Origin: Maridesulfovibrio zosterae DSM 11974
Lineage (GTDB): Bacteria > Desulfobacterota > Desulfovibrionia > Desulfovibrionales > Desulfovibrionaceae
Direction of reading: 5' to 3'
DNA length: 50,298 bases
Assembly (NCBI RefSeq): GCF_000425265.1
Contig: NZ_KE384343.1
Coordinates: 1 to 50,298, forward strand
Position numbers and translations under genes: made by a program. Shown one piece after another: positions 17,630 to 25,909 of this stretch. Under the pieces are notes generated by a model. The model worked only from the letters and a program-made list of their open reading frames with translations, made no database searches and was not told the DNA's origin. Within the stretch, counting starts at the first letter, position 1. The number at the start of each line of letters is the position of its first letter.

Positions 17630-19126
17630 TTATGAACGATCCGCAGGATCATCTATGGCTTCAATTGCCTTTTTCAAGATTAAGCGGATAACTTCCGCTA
17701 CGCTTGAATCATTGTATTCTTTGTTTTTACTGCCTTCAGTGCTGGGAGCGTATTCTGCTGACGCAGCACCTTCCATCTGCCTGACTCCGTATCCGACCTT
17801 CCTGATGTAGATAAGGTTCATGGGGGATACATTGTCTGATGTAATGCCCCGTCCTGCAGACGAGCTGCCAAGGGTCATGGACGGAAAAAGATTTGTTGTT
17901 GCACCCATACCTCCGAACGTAGCCGGAGTATTGACCAGCAGTCTGCCCACAGGTTTCTTCAGAGCAAACTGATAGATCACTTCTTTATCATTGGAGTGAA
18001 TTACCAAAGAATGGGCATTCTTCTCATGGAGCAGCAGTTCGATGCATTTTTCACAGGCGTGCATCCAGTCATTCTCCACGTATAAAGCAAGAACAGGTGC
18101 AAGAAATTCCTTGTAGTAAGGGTCTGTCTCACAAACGAATTTGCGTTCTGCCACAAGTACAGTCGTGTTTTCAGGTATGTTGAATCCAGCTCTGCGGGCA
18201 AGAACCTCAGCAGATTGTCCTGACATTCCCTTCTTACGCTGGCCATTGCTGCCGAAGAAGAGTTCAGCTAGTTTCTGTGCTTCACACTCAGACATGAAGT
18301 AGCCGCCGTAACATTGCAAATGCTGCCTGACTTCCTGTGCAATACAGGAATCGACAACAATGGATTGCTCCGCAGATGGAGCAATCCCGTTGTCAAAGGT
18401 CTTGCTTGTAATGATATCTTTAACGGCCTGCTTAATATCAGCAGAGCGCTCAATGAATGCCGGACCGTTACCTGTTCCCCCATATATGACTGGTTTTCCA
18501 GCTTCATAGGCAGCCTGCAGCATTTCCGGGACTCCGGTTACCATGATCAGCGATGCTGATCGATGGTTCATCAGTTCTACAGTTCCACTTTCAGTAACTG
18601 TTTCCAGATAGGAAAGACTGCCTTCAGGCAATCCGTGACTCTCAGCTGCTTCGATCATTATATCGAGAACACGGCTGGTGCATCGGGCTGCTTCAGGATG
18701 AGGGGAAAAAACGATGGCGTTACCCGACTTGATTGCAATCAGGGTGTTATAGACAGTCGTCGAAACCGGGCTGGTTTCAGGACAAAGCGCAATGATGACT
18801 CCAACAGGAACACCGATATCGGTAATTTGTTCCTGTGGATCTTCACTGATAACACCCACACAGCGCATGCCCTTTAAATGGCTCCTGACTTGTCTACAAA
18901 CAAACAGGTTCTTGACTAGCTTGTCTTCCCATTTACCGCTGTCGGTCTCATGATGAGACAAGAGCGCAAGTTCTTTTGCGTACTTTTCCACTGTATCAGC
19001 CAAAAGCTCGACAATACTGTCCAGTTTTTCCTGAGGAAAGCCTGCAAGTTTCTTCTGCGCCTCAAATGCGTTTTCAGCCAGAATTCTGGCCTGCTGAATT
19101 GAGAGTAAGTCATTGTCAACAATCAT
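17630..19126 (-). CDS. Aldehyde dehydrogenase paralogue lacking catalytic Cys (likely pseudoenzyme)
   Basis: A 498-aa acylating-aldehyde-dehydrogenase homologue just upstream of cutC. The site of the nucleophilic cysteine reads [10 protein letters not shown] instead of [10 protein letters not shown], so the cysteine is replaced by Pro. The conserved active-site Asn is also gone: CPETSPVST replaces VPSTNPTST. The rest of the fold is intact, including [16 protein letters not shown] and the [16 protein letters not shown] region. A linker and a C-terminal helix ([18 protein letters not shown]) look like an encapsulation peptide. It probably cannot form the thioester intermediate, so a structural, scaffolding or regulatory role beside the active paralogue is more likely. 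The start may be this ATG or the GTG one codon earlier (GGGG upstream). Confidence 0.9.
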   Translation of the reverse strand: MIVDNDLLSIQQARILAENAFEAQKKLAGFPQEKLDSIVELLADTVEKYAKELALLSHHETDSGKWEDKLVKNLFVCRQVRSHLKGMRCVGVISEDPQEQITDIGVPVGVIIALCPETSPVSTTVYNTLIAIKSGNAIVFSPHPEAARCTSRVLDIMIEAAESHGLPEGSLSYLETVTESGTVELMNHRSASLIMVTGVPEMLQAAYEAGKPVIYGGTGNGPAFIERSADIKQAVKDIITSKTFDNGIAPSAEQSIVVDSCIAQEVRQHLQCYGGYFMSECEAQKLAELFFGSNGQRKKGMSGQSAEVLARRAGFNIPENTTVLVAERKFVCETDPYYKEFLAPVLALYVENDWMHACEKCIELLLHEKNAHSLVIHSNDKEVIYQFALKKPVGRLLVNTPATFGGMGATTNLFPSMTLGSSSAGRGITSDNVSPMNLIYIRKVGYGVRQMEGAASAEYAPSTEGSKNKEYNDSSVAEVIRLILKKAIEAIDDPADRS

Positions 19127-19193
19127 CACTGACCCCTTTACCTGTGCATAAATATCAAGTCCGGTTGCCTCTACTTTTCAATCCTGTAATTCA

Positions 19194-19811
19194 CTAAGGA
19201 AGCAGGTTGTCGAGTGAGTATATTTGGGTGATTTTTTCAAGATCATGGTGGGGCGTTGGAATAACCAGAGAGCTGTATACTTCAGCATGCATGGCTTCCA
19301 CAGCTTTTATGCCGGCTTCCACTGCTGATTTACATGCGGCTACATCGCCCTGTACAAGAACAGATATGTATCCGGATGCAACATTTTCATAGCCGATGAG
19401 TTCGACATCAGCTGCCTTCATCATGGCATCAGCTGCTTCGAGAACGAAAACAATACCGAATGTTTCAATAAGACCCATGGCTTTAGGTCTGGGGCCGCCT
19501 ACATTGGATTCGTCTCCGCCCTCCACGGCGTGAACGGATACAATGTCACCGACTCCACGGATGGGACGGGGCATGACATTTTTCGCTGTCAGCTTTCCGA
19601 TTTCTTCTGCGGCTGCTGCTCCAGCTTCAACAGAAGCCTGAACTGCAGCCACATCACCTTTGACCATGACTGCAACCAGTGTTGAGCCGATGTTCTCATA
19701 TGAAACTAATCTAACATCAGCAGTTTTAAGCATCTGGTCCGCGCCGCCTATGGCCGGGACCATTCCGAGTGTTTCGATGAGGCCGAGAGCCTCTTCGCCT
19801 TGATATCTCAT
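19194..19811 (-). CDS. Tandem BMC-domain shell protein, first gene of operon
   Basis: A 205-aa protein with two PduA-like BMC domains (about 6-88, ALGLIETLGMVPAIGGAD, and 110-190, AMGLIETFGIVFVLEAAD), so a trimeric shell tile. The joint (PRPIRGVGDIV ...) is rich in Gly and acidic residues. It has no cysteine at the PduT cluster site. The ATG at 19809-19811 has GGAGATCTC ahead and sits about 93 bases after the predicted transcription start; the longer frame start at 19901 would leave almost no leader. First gene of the microcompartment operon. Confidence 0.9.
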   Translation of the reverse strand: MRYQGEEALGLIETLGMVPAIGGADQMLKTADVRLVSYENIGSTLVAVMVKGDVAAVQASVEAGAAAAEEIGKLTAKNVMPRPIRGVGDIVSVHAVEGGDESNVGGPRPKAMGLIETFGIVFVLEAADAMMKAADVELIGYENVASGYISVLVQGDVAACKSAVEAGIKAVEAMHAEVYSSLVIPTPHHDLEKITQIYSLDNLLP

Positions 19812-19910
19812 GAGATCTCCATTGAGCTGGTGCTTCAGTACAAAACATGTGACTTCTGACATTCCGGAATGGAAAAACTTAAGAATCAACCTTTTCCACA
19901 TCCGAGCTCC

Positions 19911-19942
19911 AGCCTAGTCCCTGACCCAAGGGGGAAGGTCAA
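19911..19942 (-). promoter_or_regulatory. MerR-type promoter of the microcompartment operon
   Basis: On the minus strand, TTGACC (19937-19942) and TAGGCT (19911-19916) are separated by 20 bases that contain CCTTCCCCCTTGGGTCAGGG. The long spacer filled with a dyad is the MerR-family arrangement. The same TTGACCTTCCCC block occurs at the divergent promoter at 20394. Transcription would start near 19904. Supports control of the operon by the MerR protein at 22046-22891. Confidence 0.72.
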
Positions 19943-20393
19943 TACACTTTTGTAATAAATTAGATTTTATATTATAAGTGATTGTTTTTATGTGTTTTGT
20001 TGTTGCACGTATTTGTAAATAGTCAGTGTTAATAGTAACGATAATTTTTTATAGTAATTGTTTTATCTATCAAGCCTATAAAAAATATATTATGTCAGTT
20101 TTAATTATTGAATGGGGGTTCAGTTTGTTTTCTTATAACGAATGTGAAATCAGAAGGCATCAGTGGCATGTGAAAAAAGTGTCCCTGTATGGATAAACTA
20201 GTTTGTTAGAGGAGTAGTTTTGTATGAATGCAGATTTCTACACTCTTGATTTATGAATCAAGAAAGAAGAGGAGAGGGTGCTGGTGTTATTTTTAGTAAA
20301 GCATAACCACCTAAAATGACCATATAAACAGTTACATATGTCTCCTGACCATCTGTTGTAATGCTGTCTTTAAACTTAATTAAAAATTTCACA
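19943..20393. other. AT-rich divergent intergenic region
   Basis: About 450 bp without a plausible gene. It contains a perfect 11-bp inverted repeat with a 21-base loop, ATTTTTTATAG (20044-20054) and CTATAAAAAAT (20076-20086), of unknown role. Otherwise only AT-rich spacer is visible between the two MerR-type promoters. Confidence 0.6.
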
Positions 20394-20424
20394 TTGACCT
20401 TCCCCTTAAGGGAAAGGATATAAA
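20394..20424 (+). promoter_or_regulatory. MerR-type promoter of the transporter operon
   Basis: TTGACC (20394-20399) and TATAAA (20419-20424) are separated by 19 bp, the elongated spacer of MerR-activated promoters. The spacer carries the near-perfect dyad CCTTCCCCTTAAGGGAAAGG at 20398-20417. The gene it drives starts at 20556. Confidence 0.82.
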
Positions 20425-20437
20425 ATTGTACAGAGGA

Positions 20438-20456
20438 CCTTACCCTAAGGGAAAGG
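20438..20456 (+). promoter_or_regulatory. Second copy of the MerR operator dyad
   Basis: CCTTACCCTAAGGGAAAGG repeats the promoter dyad about 40 bp downstream, with flanking GGA and AT also shared. No good -10 follows, so it is probably an auxiliary operator within the leader rather than a second promoter. Confidence 0.65.
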
Positions 20457-20555
20457 ATGCAACGTTAACTATTAGTGTTCTGTATCCAAGCTGTTTTTTA
20501 TAGGGAAAGTGTGTAATTTTTTTATAATCATCATTTAAAGTTTAAGGAGACAACA

Positions 20556-21644
20556 ATGGGGCAAGCATCTGTTGCACTTAACCCGACAGCCGTCGCTGCT
20601 AAGAAAAAACTGGCTGCTAATTTTCGCAGACAGGGTATTCTTATCGCACTATTTTCTGGGCTATGTTATGGGTTTTATACCGCTTTTATGACTCTTGGAA
20701 TGTCCAAAGGCGTTTGGGTTGAGTGGTATGGCGAGAACTCAGGATTGTCTGCTTTTGCTGTTATGTACCTGCTTAGTGCAGTAGGTGCAGCAACAACTGA
20801 TACCTGCAGTGCTCTTTGGGCTGTAAGTATTGCAGGAGTAAGAGGACGTTTTACCGATTTCCTCCGTTGCATCAAAACAAAACCCGGCCTCGTCATGGTT
20901 GCTGCTGCAATTATTGGTGGTCCGCTGGCCAGTACCGCATATGTAGTAGGTCTTCAGCTTGCCGGTTCTCTTGTAGTTCCGATTGCTGCTCTTTGTCCTG
21001 CCATTGGCGCAATTCTGGGGCGCATTCTTTTTAAGCAGGAACTGAATTCGCGCATGGTGCTCGGGATCGCTATATGTTTTATCGCCAGTTTTATGATCGG
21101 CAGTACCGGTCTTGGAGACAATGTCCCCGACAATTTGCTTTTAGGCCTTTTCTTTGGTTTCATCGCAGCTTTATTCTGGGGACTTGAAGGATGCGTATGC
21201 GGATACGGAACTTCTATGATTGACCCTGAAATAGGTATTACCATCCGTCAGGTCACAGCCGGACTTTCAAATCTTCTTATTCTGGTTCCCCTTTTCGGCA
21301 TGATCGCTCATGTTGACAGCTTCACAATGGTAGTTCAGTCCTTTACTGACAGTGAAGCTATTCTTTGGTTTGCTTTGGCTGGGCTGAGTGCATATGGCGC
21401 ATTCATGTATTGGTATAAAGGTAATGCCATGTGCGGAGCTGCTCTTGGTATGTCCTGCAACGGAACCTTCTCCTTCTGGGGACCATTCTGCTGCTGGATT
21501 ATTCTGGGTGTTGTTTTTGGATTTGAAGGTTGGTCCATGCCTCCTATCGCCTGGGCTGCAGCAGTTGTTATGGTTATAGGTATTTTTATCATCGCAATGA
21601 ATCCTTTGGATATGTTCAAAAAAAATGATCAGGAGGCAGCATGA
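20556..21644 (+). CDS. DMT-superfamily transporter, candidate choline carrier
   Basis: A 362-aa inner-membrane protein with about ten hydrophobic helices in two repeated halves, the EamA/RhaT-like drug/metabolite transporter plan. It is led by AAGGAGACAAC and transcribed from the MerR-type promoter that mirrors the microcompartment promoter. Shared control suggests uptake of choline or export of a product such as trimethylamine; substrate is inferred. There is no BCCT or ABC choline transporter in the window. Several Cys and Trp residues cluster in helices 6-9 (GLEGCVCGYG, MCGAALGMSCNG, WGPFCCWI). Confidence 0.82.
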   Translation: MGQASVALNPTAVAAKKKLAANFRRQGILIALFSGLCYGFYTAFMTLGMSKGVWVEWYGENSGLSAFAVMYLLSAVGAATTDTCSALWAVSIAGVRGRFTDFLRCIKTKPGLVMVAAAIIGGPLASTAYVVGLQLAGSLVVPIAALCPAIGAILGRILFKQELNSRMVLGIAICFIASFMIGSTGLGDNVPDNLLLGLFFGFIAALFWGLEGCVCGYGTSMIDPEIGITIRQVTAGLSNLLILVPLFGMIAHVDSFTMVVQSFTDSEAILWFALAGLSAYGAFMYWYKGNAMCGAALGMSCNGTFSFWGPFCCWIILGVVFGFEGWSMPPIAWAAAVVMVIGIFIIAMNPLDMFKKNDQEAA

Positions 21645-21907
21645 TCCCTCTTAACTATGCAATTCTGAAATTCTTCACTACTACTGATGAAGCATGCGCT
21701 GATTGCGTTATGGATGCTCTTAAAGCACAGTACGGTCACTTTAAGGCTTTTAAAAAGCATTCTATAGTCAATGCGCTTATGACTGCAGAAGCCAACGGAC
21801 TTCTTGAAGAATCAAGGTTTGATATGGACTCCAACCAAGAGCTGAGAGTTTATTACAGAGCTCATGAAGAAGGAGCCGAAACTATTAATAAATATATCAA
21901 GAATTGA
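21641..21907 (+). CDS. Small protein coupled to transporter, function unknown
   Basis: An 88-aa soluble protein whose ATG overlaps the stop of the transporter (ATGA) and has GGAGG upstream, so the two are translated together. The sequence (ILKFFTTTDEACADCVMDALKAQYGHFKAFKKHSIVNALM ...) looks like a small winged-helix fold, with helices followed by a hairpin ending LRVYYRAHEEG. I do not recognise a family. It could regulate the transporter or act as a small DNA-binding partner of the MerR protein. A strong terminator follows. Confidence 0.75.
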   Translation: MIPLNYAILKFFTTTDEACADCVMDALKAQYGHFKAFKKHSIVNALMTAEANGLLEESRFDMDSNQELRVYYRAHEEGAETINKYIKN

Positions 21908-21931
21908 CCTGACAGAAACACATCGCTATAT

Positions 21932-21961
21932 GGGGAGCAGCCTCACTATGAGGCGCTCCCC
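21932..21961 (+). terminator. Terminator between small gene and merR
   Basis: GGGGAGC and GCCTCA pair with TGAGGC and GCTCCCC around a CTA loop, with one bulged A. The sequence AGTTTTG follows. The hairpin is strong but the T-run is short, so merR at 22046 would be expressed by read-through or its own weak promoter, keeping regulator levels low. Confidence 0.78.
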
Positions 21962-22045
21962 AGTTTTGTATAGGTTGTTTCTGGTTATTGCTTGTGAGGG
22001 GCAGGGATATATAAAATTTTGAAAGGCTCACAGGAGGAAATCACT

Positions 22046-22891
22046 ATGGAGTATAAAAACAGGTATTTCATAGGAGACATGAGCAAGATCTGTAATCTCT
22101 CAAAGAAGGCTCTTCGCTACTACGACAAGATTAATCTTATTCCTTCTCATAGACACGATTACAATAATTACAGATATTATACATACGATGCTCTTCTGAC
22201 TGTCCCAGTAATAAAATATTATAAACAAATGGGCTTTACCCTTGATGAGATGAAAGAATTCATTGAAGGTAGCGGCACTAACGTTTTTAAATCTATTCAA
22301 AAATCGTTTCTCACCAAAATACATGAACTTGAAGAAGAGCAAGAAAAGATACGCAGGAAACATGTATCTGTCAGGGATTGGTATGAACTTATTCTTGAAG
22401 CAGAAATGGCTATCGACAACGATATTCGCGATGTTTCCATAAAGTTTATAGATTCAGCCGATCTTCTCTTCCAGGATCAGATTTATAAAAATGATATCAG
22501 AGATTCAATTATCAACCTTGAATTTACTAAGCATGTAGAAGACTTGAATAATGAGATCACAGGTCCTGTAATTATCAATTTTTCATCTATAGATGACCGG
22601 CTGGAGAATAACGAGCAGGAAATTAAGATGCTGCAAAAAACAATTCTATCATGCAGCGATGAAAATACTTATCGTTTTGGGGGGGAAATGATGGCTTCCT
22701 GCTATCACATAGGGCCTCATGAAAGCATTCACTCTACTTATGATAAAATGCGCCGCTGGGCAGTTAATAATGCTTATAACTTAAGTAAACAATCATATGA
22801 AAGGTATGTAACTGACTACTGGACCACTCGCAACGATGCAAAGTTCGTAACTGAAGTATTAATTAAAGCATCACGATCTGGATCCGTATAA
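22046..22891 (+). CDS. MerR-family transcriptional regulator
   Basis: A 281-aa regulator. The N-terminal 75 residues are a MerR winged helix (FIGDMSKICNLSKKALRYYDKINLIP, then YYTYDALLTVPVIKYYKQMGFTLDEMKEFI). A helical dimerisation segment follows at about 80-120, and a large C-terminal domain (about 130-281) may bind an effector. The ATG at 22046 has AGGAGGAAATCACT upstream; an earlier in-frame ATG at 22019 lacks this. The three dyads at 19919, 20398 and 20438 are its likely targets, so it probably induces the shell/lyase operon and the transporter when choline is present. The effector is inferred. Confidence 0.88.
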   Translation: MEYKNRYFIGDMSKICNLSKKALRYYDKINLIPSHRHDYNNYRYYTYDALLTVPVIKYYKQMGFTLDEMKEFIEGSGTNVFKSIQKSFLTKIHELEEEQEKIRRKHVSVRDWYELILEAEMAIDNDIRDVSIKFIDSADLLFQDQIYKNDIRDSIINLEFTKHVEDLNNEITGPVIINFSSIDDRLENNEQEIKMLQKTILSCSDENTYRFGGEMMASCYHIGPHESIHSTYDKMRRWAVNNAYNLSKQSYERYVTDYWTTRNDAKFVTEVLIKASRSGSV

Positions 22892-22902
22892 TGAAAATAT
22901 AA

Positions 22903-22933
22903 TTTAATCCTCGAAAGCCATGCAGCAGGATTA
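22903..22933 (+). terminator. Possible merR terminator hairpin
   Basis: TTAATCCT (22903-22910) pairs with AGGATTAA (22926-22933). It lies 12 bp past merR but lacks a real T-run, so termination is uncertain. Confidence 0.4.
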
Positions 22934-23009
22934 AGTTATAATTGAGCCCAGAATCAGCTTTTTTATGAAACTAGCTGTGGTATTTTATTAAACAGTTTTT
23001 TTAAACTTT

Positions 23010-24413
23010 TTAGCTCTCATAGCGTCCATACAGATCCTCAAATCGAACTATATCATCTTCCCCTAAGTAGGCCCCTGTCTGGATTTCAATTAATTCTAAT
23101 GGTATTTTTCCGGGGTTTTCAAGTCTGTGCTTTGTTCCTACAGGAATATATGTGGACTGGTCCTCTGTTAGCATGAATTCTTTTTCACCATTCGTTATCT
23201 TAGCTGTTCCATGCACCACAACCCAATGTTCTGCGCGGTGGTGATGCATCTGCAATGAAAGAATTTGTCCCGGGTTAACGGTGATGCATTTCACTTGATA
23301 ACGTAAGCCTGTATCGGTGCTTTCGTATGTCCCCCAAGGGCGGTATACTTTGCGGTGGTGGATTACTTCGTGGCGTTTTTTCGCAGTTAATGATTCAACC
23401 ATTTTCTTGACATCTTGGGCTTTGTCCATGTGAGCCACAAAGACAGCGTCAGATGTTTCAACGGCAACAATATCTTTTAGACCAATTGCTGCAAGCAGTC
23501 TGTTCTCAGAGTGAAGGTAGCAGTTTTGTGTGTCACTGGATATGACATCTCCATGAAGAACGTTATTATTCTCATCTTTTTGGCTTGCGAGATAAAGTGA
23601 TGACCATGTTCCAAGATCATTCCATCCTGCGTCCAGTTCTACCATAACGCACTTGTCAGTTTTTTCCATAACTGCATAATCTATAGAATCTTCCGGGCAT
23701 TTTGCAAACTCTGAAGGACTCAGTCTGAAAAAATCTAAATCATGCAAACTCTCTGCAAGAGTTTTTTCACATACGGTGAGCATGCCCGGAGCATATTTTT
23801 CAAGTTCACGCAGAAAAGCAGAGGCGCGGAAAAGGAATATACCACTGTTCCAGAAATATTCACCGGAATCATAATACTGAGCTGCAACTTCAGCAGTAGG
23901 TTTTTCCTCAAACCGAAGAACCTGAAAACCTTCATCAACAGGTGTTCCCCGGTGTAAGTATCCAAAGGCGGTTTCCGGATGATCAGGAATTATCCCGAAG
24001 GTAACGAGAAAGTTTTTTTCCGCTAGTTTAACGGCTTTAGTGAAAGAATTTTTAAAGGCTACTTTGTCCTTGATGATGTGATCTGCCGGCATAACCAAAA
24101 GCAGAGGGTCTTTATCTTTTTTTAGCAAGGCGCTTATTGCCACTGCCGGAGCTGTATTTTTGCTTTCCGGTTCTAAAACAATGTCTCCTTTTACCTCAAG
24201 CTCAAGCAGTTGCTCTGCAACTAAAAAACGCAACTCCTCGCCGCACATGGCAACAGGGGGGGCCATGTTGCCAAGAGCGGCAGCCCGCAATACTGTTTCC
24301 TGGAATAGAGTTTTTTCACTTCCGACAGTTAAAAACTGTTTTGGGTATGATTCACGCGAAAGAGGCCATAAACGACTGCCCTTTCCTCCACAAAGAATTA
24401 CCGGCTGAATCAT
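23010..24413 (-). CDS. manC: Mannose-1-phosphate guanylyltransferase / mannose-6-phosphate isomerase
   Basis: A 467-aa bifunctional type II enzyme making GDP-mannose. The N-terminal nucleotidyltransferase has the pyrophosphorylase signature VILCGGKGSRLWPLSRESYPKQFL and the zone LEPESKNTAPAVA. The C-terminal cupin isomerase (about 350-467) has RPWGTYESTDTG, LQMHHHRAEHWVVVHG and YIPVGTKHRLENPG. It supplies sugar for polysaccharide or LPS. AAAGGAC precedes the ATG. It stands alone between the choline and diol clusters and no related glycan gene is nearby. Confidence 0.95.
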   Translation of the reverse strand: MIQPVILCGGKGSRLWPLSRESYPKQFLTVGSEKTLFQETVLRAAALGNMAPPVAMCGEELRFLVAEQLLELEVKGDIVLEPESKNTAPAVAISALLKKDKDPLLLVMPADHIIKDKVAFKNSFTKAVKLAEKNFLVTFGIIPDHPETAFGYLHRGTPVDEGFQVLRFEEKPTAEVAAQYYDSGEYFWNSGIFLFRASAFLRELEKYAPGMLTVCEKTLAESLHDLDFFRLSPSEFAKCPEDSIDYAVMEKTDKCVMVELDAGWNDLGTWSSLYLASQKDENNNVLHGDVISSDTQNCYLHSENRLLAAIGLKDIVAVETSDAVFVAHMDKAQDVKKMVESLTAKKRHEVIHHRKVYRPWGTYESTDTGLRYQVKCITVNPGQILSLQMHHHRAEHWVVVHGTAKITNGEKEFMLTEDQSTYIPVGTKHRLENPGKIPLELIEIQTGAYLGEDDIVRFEDLYGRYES

Positions 24414-24606
24414 TATTATCTGTCCTTTGTTTTTAAGGTAGGGGGATGGTTATATATTATTTAGGTTCATTTCATAAACAGTGTTCAGTTTTCATTTTTA
24501 CTATATGTACTGAAGAAAATGGCTGCCTTCCATATTAAGTATATTAACTACATAACTTCATATCCATACTGAGTCCATTTCAATGATCAATTTTCATTAA
24601 AATGAA

Positions 24607-24642
24607 AAATAGCTTTCATGCAAGTCTGCATGAAAGCTATTT
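24607..24642 (-). terminator. Terminator after diol dehydratase activase
   Basis: A perfect 16-bp inverted repeat, AAATAGCTTTCATGCA (24607-24622) and TGCATGAAAGCTATTT (24627-24642), with a 4-base loop, 48 bp past the activase stop. On the minus strand it runs into TTTTTCATTTT. Confidence 0.8.
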
Positions 24643-24689
24643 GGATTTATCAGATCAAGTAATTCTGCATAGCAGAAGGAGCAAGTTGA

Positions 24690-25655
24690 TTATCCCCCGA
24701 CCGAGACCTCAGGACAATAAGGTAAAACCAGATCTTTCAGAGCCAAAACATGTCCACGATCAGGTGGATTCACACCATGCAGAGTATATTCTCTGTCAAG
24801 TTGTTCCCATTTCGGTTCACCTAAACGGTGATACGGCAGGATATCAAGTCCTTCAACCGCATTGCCTAAAGACGCTACAAATTTGGCTGTAGCAGTGATG
24901 TTTTCATCTGAATCATTACATCCCGGGATCAGTGGAATCCTGATACGCAGGGTTTTACCCATTTCAGCTGCCATTTTTATATTGCTCAAAATCAGCTCAT
25001 TAGGAGAACCTGTAAGCTCTTCGTGCTTTTTAGAATCCATGTGCTTGATGTCGGTCAGTACAAGATCGGTATGTTCTAGAACTTCGGCAAATGTTTCTTT
25101 CTTACAAAGACAACAGCTTTCTATTGCTGTATGCAGCCCATTCTTATGAGCTTTTTTCAAAGCAGCGATAAGAAAGCTGGATTGCAGGGTCGGTTCGCCT
25201 CCTGAAAAAGTTACGCCTCCATTAGAGGTATGGTAGAATGCCCTATCTCTCTCTACCTCATCAATAACTTCATTAACGGTCATATAGCGACCAACAATGG
25301 TCATAGAGCCAGCGTAACATTTTTCAATGCACTCGCCACAATACGTACATTTGTCGCGATCGATCTCGACTTTGAAATCTTCTTTAATTGCAATCGCCTG
25401 TTCTGGACAGAGAGTTGCGCACTTTACACAGCTTATGCAGTGGTGGGGAATGCGCATAATTTCAGGCTTGGTGCTCATTGATTCAGGATTCTGACACCAT
25501 TTACAGCGTAGTGGACAGCCTTTAAGGAAAACTAGAGTGCGGATGCCGCCGCCATCGTGGACCGCAAAACGCTGAATATCAAATACCAGTCCGGTGAGCG
25601 GATCCTTGTCCTTATCATCTAAACTGAACTTATGCTGACGTTCCTTCCATCTCAT
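24690..25655 (-). CDS. Glycyl radical activating enzyme for diol dehydratase
   Basis: A 321-aa radical SAM activase. CPLRCKWC near residue 48 is the SAM cluster motif after IRTLVFLKG. Two ferredoxin-type clusters follow (CISCVKCATLCP near 74, CTYCGECIEKCY near 103). SAM-binding GGVTFSGGEPTLQ lies near 146. It lies downstream of the diol dehydratase, so it should install the glycyl radical on that enzyme. It is clearly different from CutD at 14013-14945. A strong terminator separates it from the dehydratase, so it may be made at a lower level. The ribosome site before the ATG is weak (GAG ... AAAG). Confidence 0.92.
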   Translation of the reverse strand: MRWKERQHKFSLDDKDKDPLTGLVFDIQRFAVHDGGGIRTLVFLKGCPLRCKWCQNPESMSTKPEIMRIPHHCISCVKCATLCPEQAIAIKEDFKVEIDRDKCTYCGECIEKCYAGSMTIVGRYMTVNEVIDEVERDRAFYHTSNGGVTFSGGEPTLQSSFLIAALKKAHKNGLHTAIESCCLCKKETFAEVLEHTDLVLTDIKHMDSKKHEELTGSPNELILSNIKMAAEMGKTLRIRIPLIPGCNDSDENITATAKFVASLGNAVEGLDILPYHRLGEPKWEQLDREYTLHGVNPPDRGHVLALKDLVLPYCPEVSVGG

Positions 25656-25861
25656 CTTTATAACTCACTTATTTGTTCTATGCAGTGCTCATATGGCAAA
25701 ACTGGTTTGGCTGAAAATGTATTTAATCCTGCGTAAAAGCTCTAACTTCCGTCTACTGAATACTTACTTCGAAGAATGCGCAGCATATGAAAAGTTAATG
25801 AGAGGCTGGAGAATTTTTTCAAAATGATTCTCTGGTTGTTTGAAGACCGTAACCTCTTTAG

Positions 25862-25893
25862 TAAAAAGGCCTCCGGCTAAATGCCGAAGGCCT
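25862..25893 (-). terminator. Terminator/attenuator between diol dehydratase and its activase
   Basis: AGGCCTCCGGC (25867-25877) pairs with GCCGAAGGCCT (25883-25893), 5-base loop. On the minus strand it is followed by TTTTTAC, 17 bp after the dehydratase stop. It would end most transcripts before the activase gene. Confidence 0.85.
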
Positions 25894-25909
25894 CAATCAT
25901 ATGCAAGTC

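Noticed and set aside
15064-17652. Longer CutC start at ATG 17650-17652
   Set aside because: It overlaps the aldehyde dehydrogenase gene by 23 bp and has no ribosome site; the GTG at 17599-17601 has GGAGG and gives the known family length.
19812-19901. N-terminal extension of the first shell protein
   Set aside because: It would start at the predicted transcription start and has no ribosome site, while the internal ATG has GGAG at good spacing.
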